This document shows, piece by piece, positions 22,933 to 31,765 of a stretch of DNA of 64,000 nucleotides. The translations under genes and the position numbers were made by a program. The number at the start of each line of letters is the position of its first letter. Position 1 is the stretch's first letter. The notes under the pieces are model-generated. The model made no database searches. It saw only the letters and a program-made list of their open reading frames with translations, and was not told the origin of the DNA. Source of the DNA: Platerodrilus igneus (Eukaryota; Arthropoda; Insecta; Coleoptera; Lycidae); the NCBI GenBank assembly GCA_036346225.1, contig JARFIW010000999.1, forward strand, positions 5,067,001-5,131,000. Reading direction: 5' to 3'.

Positions 22933-23399
22933 TTATGTCCGTGTAGGGAGGAATATGGTAGTTAAGGCAGATTTTACCTTCCTGGTGTTCCCCTCTTTCA
23001 ATTTTAGCTGGGTAGTATTGGTTATCCGACCTCCGTACTTGCCAGGAAAGACTAGCTGGTTTACACTAACGTTTCTTCAGTTATCATGTGTGGTATGCCT
23101 GGGTAACAGTTGACATCCCGTCAATTTCAATGTTGTTGATCTGGGTGCTTGTACGTCACCTGTCCTTGTTGAGATGTGCCAAATGCAGGTGGAAGTGTGA
23201 GGGCAGTTTGTGGTTTTCTCTGCCGTGCTTTCCCCGATCGCACAGTTTGAGTATGGCACTGTTTGCTTCGAATATAAATTTTCTATGCTTTCATGCCAAT
23301 GACCTATTTAGCGGTTATTATTTTGATTAAAAGTCAAGTTAGGTAAATTCTGTAGTGTTATTTCAAACCTTTCTGCTTTAACGCCATCTTTTCAGTGTG

Positions 23400-23790
23400 A
23401 ATTGAGGTTACATTATAACAACACAACGTAGGAGTCGTCGAGCCACTGCCACTAGATGTTAGATCATGGAGTGAGCCCGGTGTGCCGTCTATAGAGGAGG
23501 TTTGGGTCAGCCTTCAGGTCGGTTACACTACAGTGTCTGTACGCGCCATATCTGTCCCCGTTCGGGCTTTCCCTCTCTCCGCGCGAGCGGGTCCAAATGG
23601 TTCGCGCTAGTTAATATGAGTCGGTCGTCAAGTCTCGTGATAGCCACAACTAGTAAAAATAAGTCTGCTCTCTTCTTCTAATCCGGCATTGGCCTCTTCC
23701 TTTCCTGTCTCCCTCCTTTCCTTCAACCCTTGACCAAAAGCGGTAGTTACAGTGTTTAGTGCCTCTCAAGTGCCCAAGGAACTTTCGGTA
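23400..23790 (+). promoter_or_regulatory. GC-rich, exon/promoter-like island ending in a splice donor
   Basis: Base composition is clearly richer in G and C than the surroundings, with several CpGs (CTCTCCGCGCGAGCGGG near 23580). The segment ends at TTTCG|GTAAGTG (23788), a strong 5' splice site. It could be a first exon and promoter of a gene continuing to the right, or a transposon leader. I found no downstream coding exon. Confidence 0.3.
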
Positions 23791-24092
23791 AGTGTTTTTA
23801 TGCCTTTGTATGATTCTACTCCTATAAACTGTTCTCACCCTCACCCCTTAATAATTACAGTCCACGCTCTATCTCGGAACCCCTTGTTTACGGCTTTTTG
23901 CACTCAAGGTGGTTCTATTTGTATCCAGTTACGGAGAACGGGTATTCTATAACAGTGTCTATGTATTTCCAACCATTCAAAGTAATTTAGTTGTAGACTT
24001 TTAATTTAAAAAATGTAGTAGCTGTAAATTTTAGGACTGGTTAAAATCGTGACTTTTATTAACAATGTGTTCAGCAAAATGTAATTTAAATG

Positions 24093-24200
24093 TGTAATCT
24101 ATGTATGGTACTCATTTGAATTCGGACGCGTGTTCTTTGAGACGAGTGTGGAAAGATCGTCCTGTTTGGCCAATGTGAACCTCGTTACATATGTTAGAAA
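24093..24200 (-). pseudogene. Penelope-like GIY-YIG endonuclease scrap
   Basis: On the - strand this reads NICNEVHIGQTGRSFHTRLK then EHASEFK and a stop. It has the YIGQT, R and EH landmarks of the GIY-YIG domain of Penelope-like elements. The sequence differs from the GIY-YIG of the neighbouring pair (24275-26547), so it is from another family. Confidence 0.7.
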
Positions 24201-24274
24201 TTAGTTGATAGATGCCACTTTAGTCCATGGGATCTTTATTTCATACGATCAATTTTTTTAAAATTATTATTATA

Positions 24275-25232
24275 ATAAAAACCCTTAACCACAAAAAATA
24301 TTTATAATACTAGATGCGTATTTTGACCACTATATGGTCATCATCAGTAGGAATCTGCAATAAAATAAGAATTAGCTGTTGTTCCGGAACACTTCAGAAG
24401 ATATTCTCCTCACCACTTAGGCTGAAGTGAACCTTCCCAACATACAATTTACTATATTGTTGCTTTAAACACTATCGAAGATATTCTCCTCACACGCAGA
24501 CTGGTGTTCTCCACAACAAACAAGTGAATTGTTACGTTATAACTAAAATCTACTTAATTTATACCAATTCTAAATCTGCTGAAGCGGAACTAAATTAATC
24601 TTGCTTTCTTATTGGTTGTTGACCAATAAGGAAAGCAAGGCAGATGGCTTTATGGGTCCCTTATCAGCATTTACAAGGGATCCTTTATGTTTAACAATTT
24701 TAATCGATTCGTAGGCACTTAAGAAGGCAAACGTTGGTGCCGCTTTTAACAATTTAACATTTTCTAGTTTAACGGAGTGGCTGGTTTCAAAAATATGTTT
24801 GGTGACCTGAGACCTTTAATATTTACCATATTTGAAGTGAGCAATATGCTCTTTAAATCTTCTTGTTATATCCTCTTGGTCTGACCAATATATTTTTCAA
24901 AACACCCTGACCCTGAACAACTAATTTCATAAGTCCCCGACTTTTGCAATTTTTCACTTTATCTTTTGAATTACCTAGCTAATCTTTAATTTTATTAGTA
25001 TTACTGAAAGCAATTTTGAAATTAATCGGTTTGAATATTTTATCAAGATCCTTTGTGGTTTTGGAAAACGGAAGTTTAACATATTTAACATTATTGTTAG
25101 AGGAGGTCGATTGCAAAGTCGATTTACAGATGTTAATTCTGTTTTTACACTTTCTAAAAATATTATCTATATATCAGAAGAGACACCATTGCAATTCGCT
25201 ATTTGTTTAATAAGAGCATATTCCTTGCAATG
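24275..25232 (-). mobile_element. Penelope-like element, inverted 5'-truncated copy
   Basis: The reverse complement of this segment matches 25600-26547 closely over its whole length. It carries the sequence downstream of RT, the GIY-YIG domain (around 24960-24850, with frame breaks) and the 3' region with a hammerhead-like motif. Its truncated 5' end meets the 5' end of the + strand copy at about 25232 with no spacer, giving a large imperfect palindrome. Confidence 0.85.
24306..24357 (-). ncRNA. Hammerhead ribozyme remnant, PLE inverted copy
   Basis: On the - strand: CCTA (stem I), the core CTGATGA, then a perfect 6-bp stem II (TGACCA ... TGGTCA, loop TATAG), AAA, the short stem III region TACGCA, then TC and TAG, which re-pairs with CTA. 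The conserved G of the GAA core reads A, a change that a CpG transition would explain. This order matches a type I hammerhead. Hammerheads are an established component of Penelope-like elements. It is probably inactive. Confidence 0.65.
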
Positions 25233-25852
25233 GGAAATAGTCTATCACCTTTCATAGCAAATTTATTTATGTCTAGCTTTGAGACGGAGTTAAAAGAAAA
25301 CTCCAAATACTTCCCAAGAATATGGTTAAGGTACGTGGATGATATTTTTGCAGTTTTTGACACTTCTAAATGTTGATGATTTCCTTAAAGAATTGAATTC
25401 AAAATTTCAAAGCATAAAATTTACATATGAACTAGAGAATAATGGACAATTACCCTTTTTAGATACATTAGTAATTAGAAATGGTAATAAACTGGAATTT
25501 GACATTTATAGAAAAGAAACCAAGGTAAATCGCTTTATTTTGTCTTCCTCCAATTTTAATTATTAGATTATTGAAGTTCCCTTTATATAAAAACAGATTT
25601 AATAAGGAATTTGCTCTTATTAAGCAAATAGCGAATTACAATGGTTTCTTTTCTGATATTATAGATATTTTTAGAAAGTGTAAAAGTAGAATTAACATCC
25701 GTAAATCAACGACTTTGCAATCAACCACCTCTAACGATAATGTTAAATATGTTCAACTTCCGTTTCACAAAACCACAAAGGGTCTTGATAAAATATTCAA
25801 ACAGATTAATTTCAAAATTGCTTTCGGTAATACTAATAAAATTACAGATTAG
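25233..25852 (+). pseudogene. Penelope-like RT, carboxy part
   Basis: Open blocks at 25339-25566 and 25571-25852 in alternate frames hold the palm and thumb. RYVDDIF supplies the two catalytic aspartates, and FTYELENNGQLPFLDTLVI is the usual block after them. The amino-terminal RT motifs are absent because the copy is 5'-truncated. It is frameshifted just after YVDDIFAVFD and again at about 25566. Confidence 0.85.
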
Positions 25853-26225
25853 CTAGGTAATTCAAAAGATAAAGTGAAAAATTGCAAAAGTCAGGGACTT
25901 ATGAAATTAGTTGTTCAGGGTCAGGGTGTTTTCAAAAATATATTGGTCAGACCAAGAGGATATAACAACAAGATTGAAAGAGCACATTGCTCACTTGAAA
26001 TATGGTAAATACGAAAGGTGTCAGATCGCCAAACATATTTTTGAAACCAGCCACCCCGTTAAACTAGAAAATGTTAAATTGTTAAAAGGGGTATCGACAG
26101 TTTCTTTCTTAAATGCCTACAAATCAATTAAAATTGTTAAACATAAAGGACCCCTCTTAAACACTGATAAAGGGCCCATAGAGCCATCTGCCTTGCTTTC
26201 CTTATTGATCAACAACCAACAATAA
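25853..26225 (+). pseudogene. Penelope-like GIY-YIG endonuclease
   Basis: Nucleotides 25880-25975, read across frames, encode TYEIS-C-GCF-KYIGQTKR-like sequence. The 26225-terminating block carries R-LKEHIAHLKYGKYE, QIAKHIFETSHPV and LLKGVSTVSF. This order (GIY-like strand, YIG, R, EH, then H and an LL helix) is the Penelope endonuclease. It is broken by at least two frameshifts at its start. Confidence 0.8.
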
Positions 26226-26472
26226 AGCAAGATTAATTTGGTTCCGCTTCAGCAGATTTAGAATTAGTATAAATTAAGTAGATTTTAGTTATAACGTAAC
26301 AATTCACTTGTTTGTTGTGGAGAACACCAGTCTGCGGGTGAGGAGAATATCCTTGATGGTGTTTAAAGCAATATTATAGTAAATTGTATGTTGAGAAAGT
26401 TCACTTCAGCCTAAGTGGTGAGGAAAATATCCTCTGAAGTGTTCCGGAACAACAGCTAATTATTATTTAATT

Positions 26473-26516
26473 GCAGATTCCTACTGATGAGTGGTGGAAA
26501 TACGTATCTAGTATTT
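26473..26516 (+). ncRNA. Hammerhead ribozyme remnant, PLE forward copy
   Basis: CCTA, CTGATGA, a shortened stem II region (GTGGTG), an intact GAAA core, the self-complementary TACGTA of stem III, then TC and TAG. The GAAA core survives here but most of the 5' strand of stem II is deleted relative to the other copy. The two copies are therefore complementary in what they preserve. Confidence 0.65.
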
Positions 26517-26576
26517 TTAAAATTTTTTGTGGTTAAGGATTTTATTCAAATCGTGCCACAGTGTTCCTATAGATTA

Positions 26577-27090
26577 TTAAATTATTATTGGTTGAAAAAC
26601 AATATTCACCCTTAAACTTTTAAGCAAGTTTCTAATTTTTAGTGACAGGTCACTATAAAAAAACAGGCAGTTCTTTCTTAAGCGGTAGTAACATACTAGG
26701 TATAGAATGTTTGAGTTTAATTTTATTATAAGGCTTTTTATGGTGAAATAAGGGAAATTGTTATTTTTGGCTATTTGTTGAATAATGTTGTGCACAGTAT
26801 TGAAATCTATTTTTCCGTAGGAATACTAAACAGTGTTAAATAAAAAATGGAAAGCAGTAAGTTTTTGGTAGAAAGGATGAAAACTATCAAAAGGAATAAC
26901 AATATCAGTGGTCGTTGGTTTCCTATAAATACTAAATGTTAAGGAATTATTGGTCTAAAAAAGGAAGAGAATTATTATATTCAAATTCTTGAATTTGATT
27001 TCTGGGCGAAAAGGAATTCAGCCATGTTAGATGATCTAAAATTTCTTCCTTATTTCCATTAAAAATAATGAAAATGTCGTTAACGTATCT
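26577..27090 (-). pseudogene. Penelope-like RT fragment of another family
   Basis: On the - strand from about 27085: YVNDIFIIFNGNKEEILDHL, then EYNNSLPFLD, then FSIYRKPTTTDIVIPFDSFH and a final block with HNIIQQIAKNNNFPY. This is the RT palm-to-thumb region of a Penelope-like element, with the first catalytic Asp changed to Asn. It begins abruptly at YVND against repeat X, as expected for a 5'-truncated insertion. Confidence 0.8.
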
Positions 27091-27094
27091 TTTA

Positions 27095-27345
27095 ATTTAT
27101 TTTTAAGTATCACTTCATTTATGTATTTCGTAAAATTGAATTTGTTTTTGTATTTACATGACATGTAGATAGTTTGTTTAAGGTCAGTACTTCTTTACCG
27201 TTTTAATTTTGTTCCAAATGTTTTCTATTTTTTAGTGCATTTGAGAATGAATACATTGGTATTCGTAACTATAGTCGTCGGATAAAATAAAGAATTATAT
27301 GATTATTTTATGGGTTTGGTTTAAAAAATTTTCAACTTTTCAATT
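27095..27345. repeat. Dispersed repeat X, copy 2
   Basis: Reverse-complement counterpart of 13795-14052, abutting the 5'-truncated Penelope fragment. Confidence 0.7.
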
Positions 27346-27935
27346 TACAGTTTATCAATTGAAAACATTATTTTCGAAGTATTGTATACGAGTAGCATAT
27401 ATAAGTACTTCCAAATAGCGACTTCAAAAGACAAGGATATTACAGATAAACAGACCCGCCTGCGATCTGATGAGGCTATATAATTCTAGGAAACAAAAAG
27501 CAGTAATTGATCACGATATAGCATATTTTTTTAAGTATAACTTGGATAAACTTTTTGTTTACGTTATATTCGTGGAAGGTGAATATTTTATATAGCCTAG
27601 CTAATTAACTAAACTAAATAAAAGAGAACTCACAAAGATCGAACTAAAAATGTGCTTTATCCATTTATAAAAAGTGATTTTTGGAGACCTCCGATCTAAT
27701 TCTGAACCCTAAGTACCACGGTGCGGTTACAGCTAGAAGGGAGTTGAAACAAATACGGATGTCAGATGCCATTAAGCCTATAAAAAAATTATTAATGCAA
27801 ATATGCCACTAAGGAAGGTTTAGGAACTTTTTGTCATGTCGCGACACGAGTAAGACGTGTTATATATACGAGTGGCTCTGAGTATTAAATTGGTTGCCAT
27901 TTTGTTCTTCTAAAGTCAAGAATTAACGAATAATT
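27346..27935. other. No gene recognised
   Basis: No supported feature. The part just left of 27936 (about 27840-27935) is probably the 5' UTR of the LINE ORF1 that follows. Confidence 0.4.
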
Positions 27936-28619
27936 ATGAGTGGTAGTGATCAAAGTGATAGAAATTTGCGCTCAAAAAATACGAGTGAGGGCGAGGAAGC
28001 ATTAATACAGCGTGTTGTGGAAAAAGTAATGTACTCTGACACATTTATGGAAAAGTTGTGCTTAAAAATAAAAGAAGCTGTTTCTAAAGATTTCTAAGAA
28101 TTAATAACAGATTACAAGAACATTGCATCGAAACTTGAAACTAAATTAAATGAGTCCTAGAAGGAATGCGAGAAGTATATGCAAATGTGTGATAACTTAG
28201 AACAATATTCTAGACGTAATAACCTTATATTATATGGGGTCAAAGAAAGCGATAATGACAAGCAAACATACGCTATTGTCACTGAACTGGTTCAAAAACA
28301 TCTAGGTATAAATATCACACCATATGCAATAGACAGGAGGCACAGGATACCAACTGGAAATAATGACGGAAAGAGGCCCATCATTATTAAGTTTACAAGT
28401 TACCACTTTAAAAGGGAGATCTTCGGCAATAAATCTAAACTAAAAGGTACATCTATTGTATTAAGAGATGATTTAACTTAAAAACGTTGGGAACTCGTTC
28501 AATTAACTGACAAAGTTTGGCAAAAATAATATTTGGACAAACGATGGAAAGATTTTTGTTAAATATCAGAATAAAGTGCACAAAATTACAAACTCCATCC
28601 ATTTGGACCACCTTGCATA
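27936..28619 (+). pseudogene. LINE ORF1 (coiled coil plus RRM-like, L1/I-type pattern)
   Basis: From ATG 27936 the reading gives a Ser/Asp-rich start, a predicted coiled coil, then DNLEQYSRRNNLILYGVKES (28187-28246), a block with IDRRHRIP and KRPIIIKFTSYHFKREIF, LKGTSIVLRDDLT, and after a frameshift IWTNDGKIFVKYQNKVHKI ending at TAA. The EQYSRRNNL...HRI..RPIIVKF...LT..R signature is typical of ORF1p-like proteins of insect LINEs. There are two in-frame stops (28096 and 28158) and a frameshift near 28525. No ORF2 follows, so only the 5' part of the element is present. Confidence 0.75.
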
Positions 28620-28934
28620 ACTAGATTGCTGCTCGTATGGTAAAACGCATACAAATACTAGTTAAAATACAAAACTTCGTATCATTTAATTATAGTATAA
28701 AAAAAACTTTGAAATATTTTACATCCTTTTTTAGTTATTAAGCATCACATTATATCAAACCATAATTAACAATTAATTTCAATTAGCATTGGGTTTCTTA
28801 TAAAAAATAATTTGGGAGAACCTAACTGATAAAAGATTATTAGAAAACATTTATTTAAAATACAAACATATTTTCCAACTCATTACATTATGACACTCTC
28901 ATATATTTAGTTTAATAAGGAGGCCTATAAAGTA
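28620..28934. other. No gene recognised
   Basis: AT-rich sequence without supported features. Confidence 0.5.
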
Positions 28935-29387
28935 CAGGGTGTCTACTGAGATTCAAAAACAATAATTCGCGACTTTTAGTGACCATTTTATAAAATATTA
29001 GTGACCTGTGTTAAAAAAAAACTTACTTGTCTTTATTCTATTGCTGTTAAGTTTCATAACATTATAATCACAAAATTAAGTAATTAGGACATTTGTCGTA
29101 CTTAAGTATATAAAGGTTATTTGAGAACAACACAATTAATAATTTTTTTTTAAATTTTTCCAACTCAATGTCCAATGCTTTTAGTTCTTCTCTATGTCCT
29201 TCCGTTCCTTTTGTAAGTCTGCAACTTCCTTTACAATCCGCTTTTTACTGCATACTTCCTTTTCCTTATATTTCTTTTTTTCGGCAATAGTTTTATGTCT
29301 TAAAGAAGATGCATTCCTTACAGCATGAAGCATTTTCACAGTTATATCTAAATTCTTAAATGTTGCTTCATCAATTAATCAAAATAA
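28935..29387 (-). mobile_element. hAT element terminus (fragment of the family at 38046)
   Basis: It begins with the terminal sequence CAGGGTGTCTACTGAGATTC and matches 38046-38500 throughout, including the carboxy-terminal transposase segment on the - strand ([14 protein letters not shown]) and the TTTGAGAACAACACAATT block. Homology stops at about 29387, where BEL sequence follows. The other terminus is missing. Confidence 0.85.
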
Positions 29388-29399
29388 CTGCAGGATATT

Positions 29400-29535
29400 C
29401 CCCAAAACAAAATGCTGGATGTTGTCATGTAGCTTAGGACCAACCATGTGCTGATTACTTAATGAAATATCATTAACAAAACAAGTGCTTGCATCAAAAA
29501 CTCCAGTAATTAGCAATGTAGTCTTCATAACCACA
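29400..29535 (-). pseudogene. BEL/Pao reverse transcriptase fragment
   Basis: On the - strand: VFDASTCFVNDISLSNQHMV then GPKLHDNI and NILQL. This is the VFDAS...SLND.L..GPKLQ.DI block at the start of BEL/Pao RT. About 130 bp remain. Confidence 0.65.
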
Positions 29536-29559
29536 TGGGGTTGGCTCCTTTTTCAGGTC

Positions 29560-30160
29560 TAACCTTATCCCAAGTACTATCGACTGATGTTAAGGATTTC
29601 TGCTACCTAGGAAGCCAAATAACGCAAGATGGGAAAAGTGCAAAAGATATAAAACAAAGATGAGCCAAGGTCGTTCTACATTTAACAAGAAAAATTAATT
29701 ACTGTGTTTAAGAACAACAAACAAGTAAAAAGATTGCTTAAAACATATATGTGGAGCACAGCACGGTACGACTGTGTAGCCTGGACAGTAGGAGAAGGGG
29801 ACAAGAAAAAGGCCTTTGAAAAGTGGTGCTACAAATGTATGATGATATCATGGACAGATAAAGTTAAGAACAAAGAGGTACTAAAATGGTAGGGGAAGAA
29901 AGAAATGTGGAAAACTGTAAAAAAGGTGAGAGACAGGGTGATAGGCCACATATTACAGCATGAGGGAATAGTGCGCAATATATTAGAAAGAGATAGGAAA
30001 AAGAATAGTAGATGTAGACTTAGGTTAGACTATTGCACACAGATAGTGAAAGATGTAGGCGGTAGGAATTTCAGGGAAATATATAGGCTAGCCCAGAATA
30101 GAACCAGTCCTAAGAGGGATTAACTAATGACAAAAAAATAACTGTATTAAAGATGATGAT
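29560..30160 (+). pseudogene. RTE-type LINE, carboxy-terminal part
   Basis: The + strand encodes VKDFCYLGSQITQDGKSAKD at about 29590, then RLLKTYMWSTARYDCVAWTV (29722-29781), WCYKCMMISWTDKVKNKEVL and IGHILQHEGIVRNILE, ending NFREIYRLAQNRTSPKRD. These are hallmark segments downstream of RT in RTE-like elements. Frame changes occur near 29700 and a stop splits 29890. The tail has a GATGATGATTATTAT-like run. This is the same family as the 5' half found at 60875. Confidence 0.85.
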
Positions 30161-30639
30161 TATTATAAGCAACTACAGGTAATAGTTGTACAATATTCTC
30201 GAATAATGTTAATTATGTTAAAGGATTTACTGGAAAACTACTAATTCAGCAAATTCTGTTGAAGAATTTTGACAGCCACAGACTGTTTAACCCCCTTTAC
30301 AAACCTTACATGCGATTTTCCAATGCTGCACCCTTCAGATACCACTGAATCTTGGCGAAATATGACAATCAGAAAACAATAGAAGGGAAACAGAGCTGTA
30401 TATAGGCTGTGGTAGTTTCAGGGAACTGTGCGGTCTAACTCAGAATATAAATAAATGAAGGTACACGCCTAACCAGTTTTTAAACGGAAAACCTAATGAC
30501 GAAAAATAAGCACAGATAAATGACTATTATAAACAACTACAAGTGCTGGTTGTGAATTATCCGCAACCAATGTTGTTTGTGCAAAAAGATATATTGGAAA
30601 AAATATCAAGCGCTGGAGGAACTTGGCAGCCACAGACTG
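30161..30639. repeat. Partially duplicated SINE/RTE scraps
   Basis: Segments around 30160-30345 (AGCAACTACAGG ... CAGCCACAGACTG ... CCAATGCTGCACCC) recur at about 30525-30690, separated by a second decayed RTE 3' end (30346-30505). This looks like a local duplication of a SINE-tail plus RTE-tail unit. Confidence 0.55.
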
Positions 30640-30952
30640 CTTACCCCCTTCACAACCTTTCATGTGATTTTCCGATGCTCCATCCGAAGGTACTACCATT
30701 GGCCAGGAAGCAGGTTTTTTACCTGGAAAATTAGGAATTTTGCCGAACTCTTGCTATTCCAAGCAAGGTAGGGATCTTTTAACGCACATGACAACACACA
30801 CACAGGGGACCTCCATTTTTACCTCTCATCCCCAAATGTTGTTTTTGTGAAAAATGCTTGCCCAACATTTTTCAAGCGGACCGTGTCTGAATTCGAACCC
30901 GGGACCTTGGGCATAGTAGTCGCACACATACCACTACGCCACGGAGCCCCCA
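30640..30952 (-). mobile_element. tRNA-derived SINE
   Basis: Same family as the array at 8983-10232. The - strand head has the A box (TGGCGTAGTGG) and B box (GGTTCGAATTC), followed by the body markers. GGTACTACCATTGGCCAGG marks the tail end on the + strand. Confidence 0.85.
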
Positions 30953-30964
30953 CGGGCTGTCAGA

Positions 30965-31430
30965 TAAACAGAGTATATAATTGTAAAACAATAGAAAGGA
31001 CCGAAATGCATCTAACAAGAAAGAATACGCATGATGATAGACAAACAAACAAGAAAATTGTTGAAAGCATAATTGTGAAGCACAGCACAATATGCCTATG
31101 AAATATGGGCAGTAGGGAAAACAAACGAAAAACGGTACCAGGGTTTTGGAATGTTGTGCTTCAGATTAACCAGGATGATAGCATGGATAGACAAAGTTAA
31201 TAACAAATAAGAGAAATAGAAGGGCAAAATATGTTTGAAAGCATTTTTGGGGAATATTTTGGGATATATTACAAGGAGAGATTGGGAAAAAGGAGGTAGA
31301 TGTAGACCTAGATCAGATAGCGATAGATACAGACTGTACAAATTTCAGGGAAATGTGTATGTTGTCCAGAATAGAACCATGAGGGTACACGTTTAACCAG
31401 TTTCAGGACTGAAGAGCTAAGGATGATGAT
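30965..31430 (+). mobile_element. RTE-type LINE 3' fragment
   Basis: It aligns with 10262-10730 from GAGTATATAATTGTAAAACA to the 3' signature CCAGTTTCAGGACTGAAGAG plus GATGATGATGA. It sits in the same relation to a SINE on its left as the copy at 10262. Confidence 0.8.
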
Positions 31431-31765
31431 GACTTCTGGGACATGAGTAAACACAGCCTACTTACTTGTTTACGTTTTAATTGCAGTAGTAGTACAGTTC
31501 CTATCCTTAAAATGGCTTAGTAAGTGTTGCTTTGAATATCAGACAGTCATGGCATTTAATAGATATTTAAGAACCAGTCGCTTTCAAACATCAGGTAGAA
31601 TTATTGAAAGGCAAAGTCATATACATATATAAAATCAGTTTTGCTGACAATGTACCTTTTAAATAATTATGATACTATATAATTTATTATTTAATAAACT
31701 AATCTCTTCTAAATAATTCAGTTCTGAAGTTGTCATTTATTAACTAACCACATATACATATATTA

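Larger units (their letters stand above)
25233..26547 (+). mobile_element. Penelope-like element, 5'-truncated copy with partial RT and GIY-YIG
   Basis: It starts within the reverse transcriptase (AMGNSLSPFIANLFM, then LRYVDDIFAVFD with the catalytic DD at about 25340). It runs through LPFLDTLVI and FDIYRKE, a linker, and a GIY-YIG nuclease (YIGQTKR-like, then LKEHIAHLKYGKYERCQIAK at 25974-26033, and H...VKLLKGV). The 3' end at 26473-26516 has a hammerhead-like motif, and the element ends at about 26547. Several frameshifts (near 25355, 25566, 25850 and 25930) and stops make it defective. Family: Penelope-like retroelements, which join an RT to a GIY-YIG nuclease. Confidence 0.9.
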
